NCBI RefSeq assembly: GCF_003337485.1
Contig: NZ_QPJJ01000003.1
Span: 1 to 64,000, forward strand
DNA from: Saliterribacillus persicus
GTDB lineage: Bacteria > Bacillota > Bacilli > Bacillales > Amphibacillaceae
Reading direction: 5' to 3'
Length of the DNA stretch: 64,000 nt
A program made the translations under genes and the position numbers. Of this stretch, positions 34,062-43,568 are shown one piece after another; the first letter of the stretch is position 1, and every line of letters starts with the position of its first letter. The notes under the pieces are model-generated. The model was not told where the DNA came from. It did not search any database and saw only the letters and a program-made list of their open reading frames with translations.

Positions 34062-34401
34062 AGCAATTCACCTACTTTCCACCACACGAAAGTTATTATA
34101 CCACATAATCATAAAATTGTTCTATATAAAGCATTAAAAATGTCGAAATTCATGAAAAAATCTTTTGATAAGACTTTTATACCAGTGTTATCAATGATCT
34201 ATTTCAATTTATTAGTTCTTTAAATAGAATATAACATGAGTACTTGTCCAATATCAACGAATTTTTATGATTATTTTCTTTTTTTAAGTTAAATTAGTCG
34301 AATGAAGTCGAAAACTTATTTTAAAGAACTTAAATAGGAGGATGCAAGCGTATTATTTTCACTGTATAATAGAGACAGAATGTAAATAAAGGAGAAAGTA
34401 T
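34062..34401. promoter_or_regulatory. sinR-srtD divergent regulatory region with two SinR-type boxes
   Basis: GTTCTTT at 34215-34221 and AAAGAAC at 34323-34329 are inverted to each other; with their flanks they make a 10-bp inverted repeat (AGTTCTTTAA/TTAAAGAACT). The second box lies about 25 bp upstream of the TATAAT (34362-34367) that probably serves the sortase gene. On the minus strand TGGTATAAT near 34098-34106 is an extended -10 for sinR. I saw no gene in this stretch. Confidence 0.5.
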
Positions 34402-34992
34402 ATGAAGAAGCTCGCCATATTATTTATGCTGGTCGGAATAAGCTTGTTAGCAGTTGGTGGCTATCAATTTATCAAGACACAAGCATCAGAAAAAGAAGCC
34501 ATGACTGATGCAAAACAACTTCTAGAAACAAGTAGGACTGAAAAAACTTCAGATGCTGAGCGCTTAAAAGCTGCCGAAGAATTTCTTCCGGACATGGGAG
34601 AAGCTGTTGGTATTTTAGAGATCCCCTCTTTAGAAGCTGAACTTCCTATTGTGGAAGGAACAGATCCAGATGATTTAGAAAAAGGTGTGGGCCATTATAA
34701 AGGGTCCGCTTATCCGAAGCAAAATGATCAAATTGTATTATCCGGGCATCGCGATACCGTGTTCAGAAAACTGGGCGATGTGAAAATTGGGGATCGTTTC
34801 GTTGTAAAGCTTCCTCATGGTGATTATGAATATGAAATGGTAGATTCTAAAATCGTTGATGCGGACGATACGTCGATTATTAAATCAACTGCACCGGATG
34901 AAGAATTAGTGATAACAACATGTTACCCATTTTCCTATGTTGGTAATGCTCCTGATCGTTATATTATTTATGCACAACCTGTGACTCCTTGA
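34402..34992 (+). CDS. Class D sortase
   Basis: Sortases cut a C-terminal sorting signal and join the protein to peptidoglycan. The 196-residue protein has an N-terminal membrane anchor (about 5-22). The catalytic triad is His116 in SGHRDT, Cys174 in ITTCYPF and Arg186 in PDRYI. Length and TTCYPF fit class D (B. subtilis YhcS-like). The only protein with a sorting signal in this window is the LPNTA TasA-like protein at 10149, a plausible substrate. AAAGGAG precedes the ATG, and a terminator follows at 34992. Confidence 0.93.
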   Translation: MKKLAILFMLVGISLLAVGGYQFIKTQASEKEAMTDAKQLLETSRTEKTSDAERLKAAEEFLPDMGEAVGILEIPSLEAELPIVEGTDPDDLEKGVGHYKGSAYPKQNDQIVLSGHRDTVFRKLGDVKIGDRFVVKLPHGDYEYEMVDSKIVDADDTSIIKSTAPDEELVITTCYPFSYVGNAPDRYIIYAQPVTP

Positions 34993-35027
34993 TACGCATA
35001 GCAGCAATTGCTAATGCGTATTTTTTT
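34992..35027 (+). terminator. srtD terminator
   Basis: ATACGCAT and ATGCGTAT enclose an inner AGCAATTGCT palindrome, and TTTTTTT follows. It begins at the sortase stop codon. Confidence 0.85.
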
Positions 35028-35206
35028 CAAGGTGGGAAGTTCTGCCTCATTGATAAGCATGAGAGCACGTACAGAGACCTTTTAAAAAAGGACTTCCTCA
35101 AAAAAACGGTAGGAAACTATTTTTTCAATAAACATATGAATCATAAAAAAAATAAATCTATGGTAAAATTCAACTATATCTATTATAAAAGGTGGGGGTC
35201 AATTCC

Positions 35207-37234
35207 ATGAAGAAATTTGGAGTCATTTTCCTATTATTTAGTGCTTTTTTAGTTGCCTGTTCTGATGAAGAGGAAGAAGTGCAGCCTGAGGAGCGGTTAG
35301 AGGAATATGTAGCATTATGGAATGAAGAAAATTTTGGAGAAATGCATACAAGGGTTATCGATACACCAAAGGAAAAATTTGTGGATCGATATCAGAAAAT
35401 ATATGAGGATATAGAAGCAGAAGATCTTTCTGTTACGTTTGAGGTACCTGAGCCGGTCGAAGGTGAGGAGGAAAGCGAAGAGGAAGAAGAAAGTACGGAA
35501 GAGACTTTTCCTATCAGCGTTTCCATGGAGTCACTGGCAGGACCAATAGAGTTTGATAGTGAAATCACCATGGTTAAAGAAGAACCAGAAACTGAAGATG
35601 GTGAAGTGGATTGGAAGGTATCATGGAGTCCAGCACTAATTTTTCCGGAGTTGCAAGATGCTACTACCGAGATTGACTTTGAAAACACAGAACCGGTTAG
35701 AGGACAAATATTTGACCGAAATCGTAAAGGCTTAGCTGTTAATGAAAGTATTTATGAGCTAGGTGTCGTTCCAGAACGATTCGAGAATGAAGACGCGGAA
35801 AAAGAAGAAATTGCTGAAGCTATCGGGGTTTCCGTTGATGAAATCGAATCTGCTATGAGTGCAAGTTGGGTTCAACCAAGTTACTTTGTGCCTTTAAAAG
35901 TTGTACCCGGATTGGAGAAAGATAATATTGATGATGCAGTAGAATCAATTACACCTTTGACCTATCAAACTACCACGGGACGGATATACCCACTTGCTGA
36001 AGCAGCGGGCCACCTTGTAGGATATGCAGCAAAAATTAATGCTGAAAAATTAGAAGAGGTGGACCAATCCCGTTATACCGATCAGGATGTGATTGGTTAC
36101 CGTGGGTTAGAGCAGCTATATGAAGATCGTTTAAAAGGGGAACGCGGTATTAAAATTATCGCTGTGACAGAAGAAAATGAAAAAACGACAATTGCAGAAA
36201 AAGAAGTACAAAATGGTGAAAATATTACGTTAACAATTGATATTGAGGTGCAACAGCAGCTTTTTAATGAAATGAGTGGCGACGCTGGAACTGCTGCTGC
36301 TATCAACCCAAAAACTGGTGAAACGCTTGCCTTAGTTAGTGCCCCAGCATTTGATCCAAATGCTTTCATTTACGGACTCAGTAACTCGCAGTGGCAAGAA
36401 TGGCAGGAGGATGAACAAAATCCAATGCTTAATCGATTTGCTGCTACCTTTTCACCAGGTTCAGTCATTAAACCTGTTACGAGTGCAATTGGTCTTGAGA
36501 GCGGCTCAATTGATCCAAGTGAAGGGTTAGAAATAAATGGTCTTACCTGGCAAAAGGATGGTTGGGGAAATTATAGTGTCACGCGTGTTTCTGAATCAAG
36601 TGGACCTGTTGATTTAATGGACGCGCTCGTTCGTTCCGACAACATCTATTTCGCTCAGCAAGCTTTATCGATGGGAGAAGATGTGTTGGTTGAAGGACTA
36701 AAAGAATTTGGTTTTGAAGAGGAATTTCCTTTTACCTATCCAATCGAATCTAGCACCCTCTCAAACAACGGTGCGCTTGATCGAGAAGTACTCTTAGCAG
36801 ACACGAGTTATGGCCAAGGGGAGATGGAAATGAGTGCTTTACACTTGGCAATGACATATACTCCTATTATCAACCAAGGTGATTTAATGCAACCTATTTT
36901 AGAGATGGATGAAGAAAGCGGTCAGGTATGGAAAGAAGATATCTTATCTGCTGAGCATGTGGATTTTTTAGCAGGAGCGCTAAGCAATGTTGTAACGGAC
37001 GGGACTGCTAGAACTGCTAATCGAGAAAGTGTCGTTATTTCAGGTAAAACTGGGACAGCGGAATTAAAGCAATCCCAAGCTGATGAGAGCGGCCAAGAAA
37101 ATGGTTGGTTTGTCGGTTATCCTGATGATCAAGAAATTTTAATCAGTATGATGATTGAAAAAATTCAAGATCAAGACAATGGAAGTGGCTACGTGGCAAA
37201 TAAAGTAGCCAACGTCATCGAAAATTTAAGATAA
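35207..37234 (+). CDS. pbpC: Penicillin-binding protein 3 (class B transpeptidase, PbpC/MecA-like)
   Basis: This class B PBP cross-links peptidoglycan. The 675-residue protein has a lipoprotein signal with LVAC (Cys18) and an NTF2-like MecA N-terminal domain (about 25-150) interrupted by a Glu-rich insert (about 85-100). A dimerisation domain follows, then the transpeptidase domain. The active-site Ser419 is in SPGSVIKP, SDN is at about 477-479, and KTGTAEL begins at about 614. It closely resembles B. subtilis PbpC. I start at ATG 35207 behind AAAGGTGGGGG; a GTG at 35192 lies inside that site. A terminator follows at 37246. Confidence 0.93.
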   Translation: MKKFGVIFLLFSAFLVACSDEEEEVQPEERLEEYVALWNEENFGEMHTRVIDTPKEKFVDRYQKIYEDIEAEDLSVTFEVPEPVEGEEESEEEEESTEETFPISVSMESLAGPIEFDSEITMVKEEPETEDGEVDWKVSWSPALIFPELQDATTEIDFENTEPVRGQIFDRNRKGLAVNESIYELGVVPERFENEDAEKEEIAEAIGVSVDEIESAMSASWVQPSYFVPLKVVPGLEKDNIDDAVESITPLTYQTTTGRIYPLAEAAGHLVGYAAKINAEKLEEVDQSRYTDQDVIGYRGLEQLYEDRLKGERGIKIIAVTEENEKTTIAEKEVQNGENITLTIDIEVQQQLFNEMSGDAGTAAAINPKTGETLALVSAPAFDPNAFIYGLSNSQWQEWQEDEQNPMLNRFAATFSPGSVIKPVTSAIGLESGSIDPSEGLEINGLTWQKDGWGNYSVTRVSESSGPVDLMDALVRSDNIYFAQQALSMGEDVLVEGLKEFGFEEEFPFTYPIESSTLSNNGALDREVLLADTSYGQGEMEMSALHLAMTYTPIINQGDLMQPILEMDEESGQVWKEDILSAEHVDFLAGALSNVVTDGTARTANRESVVISGKTGTAELKQSQADESGQENGWFVGYPDDQEILISMMIEKIQDQDNGSGYVANKVANVIENLR

Positions 37235-37245
37235 AATATATAGGG

Positions 37246-37275
37246 AGAGCACACATCTTTTGGATGTGTGCTCTT
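37246..37275 (+). terminator. pbpC terminator
   Basis: AGAGCACACATC and GATGTGTGCTCT form a perfect 12-bp stem with a 5-nt loop. The tail TTGGTTCATTC is only weakly T-rich. Confidence 0.7.
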
Positions 37276-37300
37276 GGTTCATTCTTGGGGGGAATTATGA

Positions 37301-37520
37301 TTTGTTCTCGACTTTCACGATTTGTTCTCGACTTTCACGATTTGTTCTCGACTTTCACGATTTGTTCTCGACTTTCACGATTTGTTCTCGACTTTCATGA
37401 TTTGTTCTCGACTTTCATGATTTGTTCTCGACTTTCATGATTTGTTCTCGACTTTCGCGATTTGTTCTCGACTTTCATGATTTGTTCTCGACTTTCGCGA
37501 TTTGTTCTCGACTTTCGCGA
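37301..37520. repeat. Tandem repeat, 11 copies of a 20-bp unit
   Basis: Eleven back-to-back copies of TTTGTTCTCGACTTTCRYGA fill 37301-37520. Only positions 17-18 vary. They are AC in copies 1-4, AT in 5-7, then GC, AT, GC and GC. The varying pair is the centre of TCATGA or TCGCGA, both palindromes. The 20-bp period is about two helical turns. The array lies between pbpC and the convergent Gfo/Idh gene, outside genes. Confidence 0.97.
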
Positions 37521-37583
37521 TTTGCTTGCATTGGAAGTCTAGCAAAATTGGAACATCTAACAACTCCGCCGGACCACAAAAAA

Positions 37584-37613
37584 GAGCCTCCGACAATGTT
37601 TGTCTGAGACTCA
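37584..37613 (-). terminator. Terminator of the Gfo/Idh gene
   Basis: On the minus strand GAGTCTCAGACAA pairs with TTGTCGGAGGCTC (11 of 13), and TTTTTTG follows. It lies 13 bp after the stop at 37626. Confidence 0.8.
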
Positions 37614-37625
37614 CTTATTATTAAT

Positions 37626-38624
37626 TTAACCTAATTTAACTGGGTCACCTGATTTGATACTTGTTAATACTGCATCTACTACTTCCATTTGAGCTTGCAT
37701 TTTTTCAACGGAATAATATAGCTCGCGGTCATATAAAATTGCATCTGCAAAATCTTCAATCATTAAAGCGTATTGATCACCTGGCACATTATACTCGGTT
37801 TCTTCTCCGTTTTCTTTTACGACAGTAATTTTACCTGCCATATCTTCATTAATGTCAGGTCGATATGCGGCGGAAACGACAATTTTACCAGCGGAACCAA
37901 TCACTTCATAGCTTTGTCTTGCCATGATATCAAAGCTTGCATTAAATGATGCTTGAATGCCGTCCTTAAACGAAAGAACCCCTGCAGTAGTCGTATCGAC
38001 ACCAAATGTAGAATCAATACGAGCATTTGCATATACCTTCACTGGTTCTTCATTTAAAATATTTCGAATCGTATGAAGCGTGTAGCAACCTACGTCGTAT
38101 ATTGCTCCGCCACCTAGGTCAGCATTCAAGCGAATATTCTCTCCATCATCTAGGAAGAATGAAAAGCTAGCATCCATATATGAAATATCGCCAATCTCGC
38201 CTGCTTCAATTAATTCTTTTACCTTAAGATGCTGTGGATGGAATTGATACATAAATGCCTCCATAAAGTAGACATCGTGTTTTTTTGTTACTTCCACCAT
38301 TTCTGCTAACTCTTCTTTATTTAAAGCGACTGGCTTTTCACATAAAATATGCTTGCCATGCTCAGCTGCTTTTCTAACCCACTCTTTATGTAAGCTATTT
38401 GGAAGAGGGATGTACACTGCATCGATTTCTTGATCTTGCAGTAAAGCCTCGTATGTATCATAAGAAGTTTTAATACCTAATTCTTTAGCCGCTTCATTCG
38501 CTTTATCTGCATGACGACTAGCAATCGCTACTACTTCTGCATTTTCAGCACGCCCAATTGCTGGTATGACCTGCTCTTTTCCAATTTGTGCTGTGCTTAA
38601 TACTCCAATTTTTAACTTTTTCAT
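37626..38624 (-). CDS. Gfo/Idh/MocA family oxidoreductase
   Basis: The 332-residue protein has an N-terminal Rossmann fold (LKIGVLSTAQIGKEQVIPAI, then AEVVAIASRHADKA) and the family Lys in EKPVALNKEEL (about 95-105). A C-terminal alpha/beta domain has GGGAIYDVGCYTLHTIRN (about 165-182). Such enzymes use NAD(P) to oxidise or reduce sugars and cyclitols. The substrate cannot be told. It lies 49 bp after the SDR gene and may be co-transcribed with it. Confidence 0.9.
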   Translation of the reverse strand: MKKLKIGVLSTAQIGKEQVIPAIGRAENAEVVAIASRHADKANEAAKELGIKTSYDTYEALLQDQEIDAVYIPLPNSLHKEWVRKAAEHGKHILCEKPVALNKEELAEMVEVTKKHDVYFMEAFMYQFHPQHLKVKELIEAGEIGDISYMDASFSFFLDDGENIRLNADLGGGAIYDVGCYTLHTIRNILNEEPVKVYANARIDSTFGVDTTTAGVLSFKDGIQASFNASFDIMARQSYEVIGSAGKIVVSAAYRPDINEDMAGKITVVKENGEETEYNVPGDQYALMIEDFADAILYDRELYYSVEKMQAQMEVVDAVLTSIKSGDPVKLG

Positions 38625-38673
38625 TTTGTGTACACCTATCCTTTCAAATTTTAAAGACGATTAACATCTCTTT

Positions 38674-39465
38674 CTATAGTGCTTTAACAGCTCCACCATC
38701 AACTAATAATGTTTGGCCGGTAACATAACTATTTGCTTCTGAAGCCAGAAAAACGATTGGCCGTGCAAAATCAGCCGGCTCCCCTAGCCTACCCGCTGGA
38801 ATTGTGTTTGCAATATTGCTAAAAATATCATCCACACTCTCACCAGTTTCAGCAGATCTCTTTTCATTTAACTGAATAATTCTATCTGTTTTTATGGTTC
38901 CTGGTCCAACAGTATTGATGAAAATATTATCTGCCGCAAACTCCTGAGCTAAGGTTTTTGATAGACCTACAATCGCTGGACGAAAGGTGTTTGATAGCAG
39001 CAAATGGTCCAATGATTGCTTAACTGAGCTTGAAGTAATTGTAACTATTCGGCCAAATTGTTGTTTTTTCATATATGGTGTTACTTCACGCACTAACCGT
39101 ATCACACTCAGTAAGATTGATTCGAAAGCATCCTGCCAGTCTCCATCATCAAATTTCTCAAAATCACCAGCTGGAGGTCCACCTGTATTATTGATACAAA
39201 CATCAACCGTTCCATTCCATTCAATCGCAGTTTGCACTAAATTTTTGATATCGTTTACTTTTTTTACATCACAAACGATACCACGCACGTGATTGTTTCC
39301 AGTAATTCTTTTAATCTCTTCTGCACTTGCTTCAATCGATTTTTGTGTTCTGCTTGCAAGTAGTACATGTGCACCTTCCTTTGCAAACGCAAGTGCCGTC
39401 GCCTTACCTAAACCTTTACTAGCAGCGGTAACAATGACCGATTTTCCGTTTAAGCCAAGATCCAA
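38674..39465 (-). CDS. Atypical short-chain dehydrogenase/reductase
   Basis: The 263-residue protein has the SDR cofactor motif TAASKGLG (about 13-20), then CDVKKVNDI, the NNTGGPP segment, and the C-terminal SYVTGQTLLVDGG. The catalytic YxxxK is missing. Where it should be, the sequence is SNTFRPAIVGLSKTLAQEF, with Ser for Tyr and Arg for Lys. The upstream Ser is in ITSSSVKQS. I have seen this variant in a subfamily of bacterial SDRs, and its chemistry is unclear. The start is TTG with GGGAG upstream. Confidence 0.85.
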   Translation of the reverse strand: MDLGLNGKSVIVTAASKGLGKATALAFAKEGAHVLLASRTQKSIEASAEEIKRITGNNHVRGIVCDVKKVNDIKNLVQTAIEWNGTVDVCINNTGGPPAGDFEKFDDGDWQDAFESILLSVIRLVREVTPYMKKQQFGRIVTITSSSVKQSLDHLLLSNTFRPAIVGLSKTLAQEFAADNIFINTVGPGTIKTDRIIQLNEKRSAETGESVDDIFSNIANTIPAGRLGEPADFARPIVFLASEANSYVTGQTLLVDGGAVKAL

Positions 39466-39679
39466 AGTAGCAACTCCCTTCTTCCCTATACTTCTATTTT
39501 ATCTAGAAAGCGCCTCAACTAGCAAGCTTTAGCATGTTTCATTTTGTGAAAGTTCAGAATAATCATTTTTTCTAAAAAAGAATTATTTCAAATTAAGTTT
39601 TCGCCTTAATAAAAGTGTATCACTCATCTTTATTTTCCCAATATATAAACTACGCACAAACTTAACATTTCTTTCCACA

Positions 39680-39714
39680 CGAAAAAGCAGAAACCAATGG
39701 ATTCTGCTTTTTCG
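39680..39714 (-). terminator. Terminator of the IDEAL-domain gene
   Basis: CGAAAAAGCAGAA and TTCTGCTTTTTCG form a perfect 13-bp stem with a 9-nt loop, 17 bp after the stop. The T-run is within the stem. Confidence 0.7.
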
Positions 39715-39731
39715 TATGAATAAGAAATGCG

Positions 39732-40175
39732 TTACATTTCGATTAGCTTGTTGGAATAAAACATAAACGCTTTCTGGTCTTTATTAATAAGTGCTTGATC
39801 GATTAGACGTTTAATATTTTCATGTTCTAGTGCATAAATCACTTCATCTATTGCTGGATTCGAGGTTGTGTTTGGTTCTTCAGTTAAATGTGGTCTTAGA
39901 ATATTAGCTAGGTGCTCCTGGAAATCCTCTACTTGAATTAATTCTGCTAAAGAAATTCGATTAAAGCTTTTTCCTTTTTGAAAAACAAATACTGCCTCTT
40001 CGTTTTCAATTTTTTGCGTCTCACGGTTAAATCGGATTTCTCTAGCCTCAAGTGGTACAAAATGGTACACCCCGCCATCTAAGACTAAGGAAAAATATTG
40101 ATAAGCTAACACAACCCTGATGTATTTTCCTTCTTCTTTCACATAATACGGCTTAAACATTTTAATAGAAACCAT
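39732..40175 (-). CDS. IDEAL-domain protein
   Basis: The 147-residue protein has an N-terminal beta-rich part (MFKPYYVKEEGKYIRVVLAY, then FSLVLDGGVYHFVPLEAREI). It ends with a helical IDEAL-type motif, LIDQALINKDQKAFMFYSNKLIEM as residues about 123-147. IDEAL motifs are found in several Bacillus proteins of unclear role, some of which act as protein adaptors. I start at ATG 40175 behind GGGAGGTG; the frame upstream to 40247 has no such site. It stands alone, divergent from the FUSC gene. Confidence 0.8.
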   Translation of the reverse strand: MVSIKMFKPYYVKEEGKYIRVVLAYQYFSLVLDGGVYHFVPLEAREIRFNRETQKIENEEAVFVFQKGKSFNRISLAELIQVEDFQEHLANILRPHLTEEPNTTSNPAIDEVIYALEHENIKRLIDQALINKDQKAFMFYSNKLIEM

Positions 40176-40458
40176 CCTCGTCACCTCCCTAGAATTACGA
40201 CCACAATTTATGATCGTCACCCTTTTATCTATAGTGTATGCTATCAATAAAAGTTAGTTATCCATTATTGTACAATATTTTAAATAAATTTGATAGCGTT
40301 TACATTTTATTTTTAAAAATTTATTTAAATTCCTAGTCTATTAGGTTAATTAACTTGAAAAAATCATACAAACTTCAATATTCGATTGTTTTAACCTGTG
40401 GTTTATATGTATACTAGAACTATTCGTGCTATACATATAGTAAAAGGATGATCTATAG

Positions 40459-41532
40459 ATGAAATGGACAACTTGGCCTTTTCGGTTAGTCGGTAGACGT
40501 GTGATAAAAACCGCCTTAGCCGTATTTCTGACTTCTCTTATATGCCTATGGCTTGGCTGGCCTCCAGTTTTTGCAGTTATTACAGCTATTGTAACTATTG
40601 AACCAACTGTTTCAGATTCCATTAAAAAAGGATTGGTTCGATTCCCAGCTTCTGCGATTGGTTCACTCTATGCAGTTTTCTTTATCTACTTATTTGGGGA
40701 TTCACCAATTACATATACGCTTGCAGCCTTTTTTACGATTGTAACCTGCTTTCGGTTAAATCTACACGATGGTCTACTTGTAGCTACCTTGACCTCTGTT
40801 GCTATGATTGAGGTTATTCACACAAATTTTCTATTGTCATTTCTAATTCGACTAGGGACTACAACAATCGGTTTATCCGTCTCAACCCTAGTTAACATGT
40901 TTATACTGCCACCAAATTACACAAAAACGATTTTAAATAATATTCATAGTATGCTGAAGCAGACAGGTGAAGAATTAGAGATGATTATGAAGCAAATGCT
41001 TGAAAATCAACAAACTGACAAAGTAAAAGATGAAATTCAACACCGGTTTTATTCACTTAAAAAGGCATTAGATCAAACAGAAGTATTATTAACTTTTCAA
41101 TCTGATGAAGCAAAATACCACCGGATTGATGCTGAAACTACAAGAATGATTGAAAGAGAAACTGCTCAGTTAAAAGATTTACGGCTTATTCATTACCATA
41201 TTGGAAATTTAGTAAACACACCGGTTAACGCGGTTTGTTGGAATAATAAAGAATGTAGAAATATTGTTAAGATGGTAACTACACTAACCGATGTAATGAA
41301 GTATCCGAATCATTTTACAGTTGAAAAGCACCGAGAACAGGTTACCGCACTCATGGAACAATTTTGGAATAGTAACCAACCTGCTCCAGTAAAGGAAAAT
41401 GAAGAAAAGCCAAGATTCTTTACACCTGAAATTATAATTTTGTATGAGCTATTATCGATATATCAAATTGTGGAAGACATTATTGAAAAAGAAAATTTAT
41501 CTACTACTAAAAAAAAGGTGCGCCCCTCATAA
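40459..41532 (+). CDS. Aromatic acid exporter (FUSC/ArAE) family membrane protein
   Basis: The 357-residue protein has about six membrane segments in residues 10-150 (GRRVIKTALAVFLTSLICLW, FAVITAIVTIEPTVSDSIKK, LGTTTIGLSVSTLVNMF). A cytoplasmic helical domain of about 200 residues follows. EPTVSDSIKKG matches the ArAE_1-type family. Members are predicted exporters of aromatic acids or similar compounds; the substrate is unknown. AAAGGATGA precedes the ATG. Confidence 0.88.
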   Translation: MKWTTWPFRLVGRRVIKTALAVFLTSLICLWLGWPPVFAVITAIVTIEPTVSDSIKKGLVRFPASAIGSLYAVFFIYLFGDSPITYTLAAFFTIVTCFRLNLHDGLLVATLTSVAMIEVIHTNFLLSFLIRLGTTTIGLSVSTLVNMFILPPNYTKTILNNIHSMLKQTGEELEMIMKQMLENQQTDKVKDEIQHRFYSLKKALDQTEVLLTFQSDEAKYHRIDAETTRMIERETAQLKDLRLIHYHIGNLVNTPVNAVCWNNKECRNIVKMVTTLTDVMKYPNHFTVEKHREQVTALMEQFWNSNQPAPVKENEEKPRFFTPEIIILYELLSIYQIVEDIIEKENLSTTKKKVRPS

Positions 41533-41549
41533 GGGAACGCACCTTTTTT
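41511..41549 (+). terminator. Two-way terminator between FUSC and chemoreceptor genes
   Basis: AAAAAAGGTGCG and CGCACCTTTTTT form a perfect stem that overlaps the last codons of the FUSC gene. A/T runs on both sides let it serve the convergent chemoreceptor gene too. Confidence 0.9.
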
Positions 41550-41577
41550 GGTTTCAAAAATATCTGAAGTTACTATT

Positions 41578-43338
41578 TTAAAGCTTGAACTTTTTCACTA
41601 AACCATTTAGTTCTTCTGAAAGTTTAGCTAATTGCTCTGCATTATCAGATACTTCTTCCATAGAACTACTTGCTTGTTCAGCTGAAGCCGATGTTTCTTC
41701 CACTCCTGCTGCTGACTCCTCAGAAATAGAGGCAATTTCTTCCACAGATGTATGGATTTCCTGACTACTCGTTGAAATATCTGCTAAATTACCCGTTACT
41801 GTTTGGATACTTGTAACCATATCTTGCACCGCGCCATTGATTTTCTTAAATGTTTCCCCTGTTTCCTCAATTTGTGCTGTACCTTCTTCTACTTCCTGAT
41901 ATCCACCTTTAAGAGATTCTGATACGGCGGACGACTCAGATTGAATATTTTTTACGATACCAGTAATATCTGTAACAGAGCTTGCTACTTGTTCCGCTAA
42001 CTTTCTTACTTCATCTGCCACCACTGCGAATCCTCGACCATGTTCACCTGCTCTTGCTGATTCTATCGCAGCATTCAAGGCAAGTAAATTAGTCTGTTCT
42101 GCTATGTCCTTAATGACAGATACAAGCTTTGATATTTCTTTTGACTGAACGTCTAATCCTTCAACTTTTCCAACAGCATCTTTTACAATGGTGTTCACTC
42201 TACCCATTTGTGAAATGGAACCTTGCATCATTTCCTGGCCTTCTTTTGTCATATCTAGCACATTTTGAGATGCACCATGAATAATTTGTCCATTATCGTT
42301 TGCTTCTTTAACTTTCCCAGAAAAATCGCTCATTTTAGAGGCTACATCCCCTGCATGATTTGCCTGTGTTTCCGTTCCAGAAGCTAATTCCTGCATCGTA
42401 GAGGCAATTTGTTCATTTCCAGACTTAACTTCCGATGATGACTGTGTTAACTCTTCACTTTGAGCACTAACTGTATCGGATACATTGGCAACACGTCCAA
42501 TAATATCACGAAGGTTTTCAGCCATTTTATTAACGGAGCTAGAAAGCTGACCAATTTCATCTTTTGATTCATATTCCAGTCGTTCTGTTCTAAGGTCACC
42601 ATCAGCAACTTGGTTACTAACCGCTACCACCTTACTCAAGTTACTCGACACACTTCTCGTTGTATATATGATCAAAATTAAACTAACAATAACAGAAATA
42701 ATAATAGCAATACCCTGCGCAACTAACATTGCGGTTTGTCCTGTTTCGACCTGATCATACGCACTATCCCTTTGGCTATTCACCAAAAGTCTCAGTTCCT
42801 CTAATGCATTAACCGCATCAATTTGTGTTTGGTTCGCATCATTTCCTAGCATTTCTGCTACGCCATTTTCACCCTGACCAATCATAGATATGATTTCATT
42901 AAACTGTCGATTCAATTGATCATCGAGTTTCACTACTAAATCGAATAATGCTTGTTCCTCAGCAGTGTCCATTTTATCTTCTAAGCTCATTTCTAGTACT
43001 TCTAATGCTTCTTTCCTTTCATTATATTCATCCGTATAAATTGCCTCTGGTTCTTGTATATATCTAAATACTCTTATTGCTTTCGCCCTAACTAATGAAC
43101 CCATCTCAGCTACGTCAATCGCTCGATCTGCCCTACGATCCATTGCTTCAATATTTTCATTACTTTTATCCATAAATAAATAGACGATGATAGAAGAAAT
43201 AATAAACAAGCCTATTACAACACCTAAAATCAGGCCATACTTGGAACCAATTCTTAAGTTTCTAAACTTAAAGCCTTTTGAACGTTTCACTCGATCGGAT
43301 TCTTTTGATTTTGATCGTTTGAAGGACATTTTTTTCAT
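41578..43338 (-). CDS. Methyl-accepting chemotaxis protein
   Basis: The 586-residue chemoreceptor has a basic N-terminus and a first membrane helix (about 30-52). A four-helix-bundle-like extracellular domain (about 53-195) comes next, then a second helix (about 205-225) and a HAMP domain. The signalling domain has the hairpin tip [21 protein letters not shown], cited as about residues 413-433. The ligand is unknown. AGGGGGAAA precedes the ATG. I see no sigma-D promoter; GGAAACGTATTCA in the upstream region also occurs before lacZ. Confidence 0.95.
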   Translation of the reverse strand: MKKMSFKRSKSKESDRVKRSKGFKFRNLRIGSKYGLILGVVIGLFIISSIIVYLFMDKSNENIEAMDRRADRAIDVAEMGSLVRAKAIRVFRYIQEPEAIYTDEYNERKEALEVLEMSLEDKMDTAEEQALFDLVVKLDDQLNRQFNEIISMIGQGENGVAEMLGNDANQTQIDAVNALEELRLLVNSQRDSAYDQVETGQTAMLVAQGIAIIISVIVSLILIIYTTRSVSSNLSKVVAVSNQVADGDLRTERLEYESKDEIGQLSSSVNKMAENLRDIIGRVANVSDTVSAQSEELTQSSSEVKSGNEQIASTMQELASGTETQANHAGDVASKMSDFSGKVKEANDNGQIIHGASQNVLDMTKEGQEMMQGSISQMGRVNTIVKDAVGKVEGLDVQSKEISKLVSVIKDIAEQTNLLALNAAIESARAGEHGRGFAVVADEVRKLAEQVASSVTDITGIVKNIQSESSAVSESLKGGYQEVEEGTAQIEETGETFKKINGAVQDMVTSIQTVTGNLADISTSSQEIHTSVEEIASISEESAAGVEETSASAEQASSSMEEVSDNAEQLAKLSEELNGLVKKFKL

Positions 43339-43568
43339 TTGGTTTCCCCCTACATTTCACATTTTAACTAGTCATAAATATTCATAAAACACTTCCTATA
43401 TATGTATGAATACGTTTCCTTGAATCTATTCTATCATTACTTCTAAGGAAAATCTATATAATTTTATAGGAAATTAGTCCTTTTCAGTAGATTGTCATTC
43501 TTTTTATATTTCACATACAAGCTATCTTTCGTTACAATGAAGAAAATGTACCGAACGGAAGTGATTGT

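Noticed and set aside
34029..34223. Plus-strand frame in the sinR-srtD gap as a SinI or other small gene
   Set aside because: It begins inside sinR on the opposite strand, has no ribosome binding site and shows no SinI motif.
37422..37607. A 61-codon frame within the 20-bp tandem repeat
   Set aside because: The frame exists only because the repeat lacks stops in one phase; it has no ribosome binding site and runs into the terminator of the next gene.
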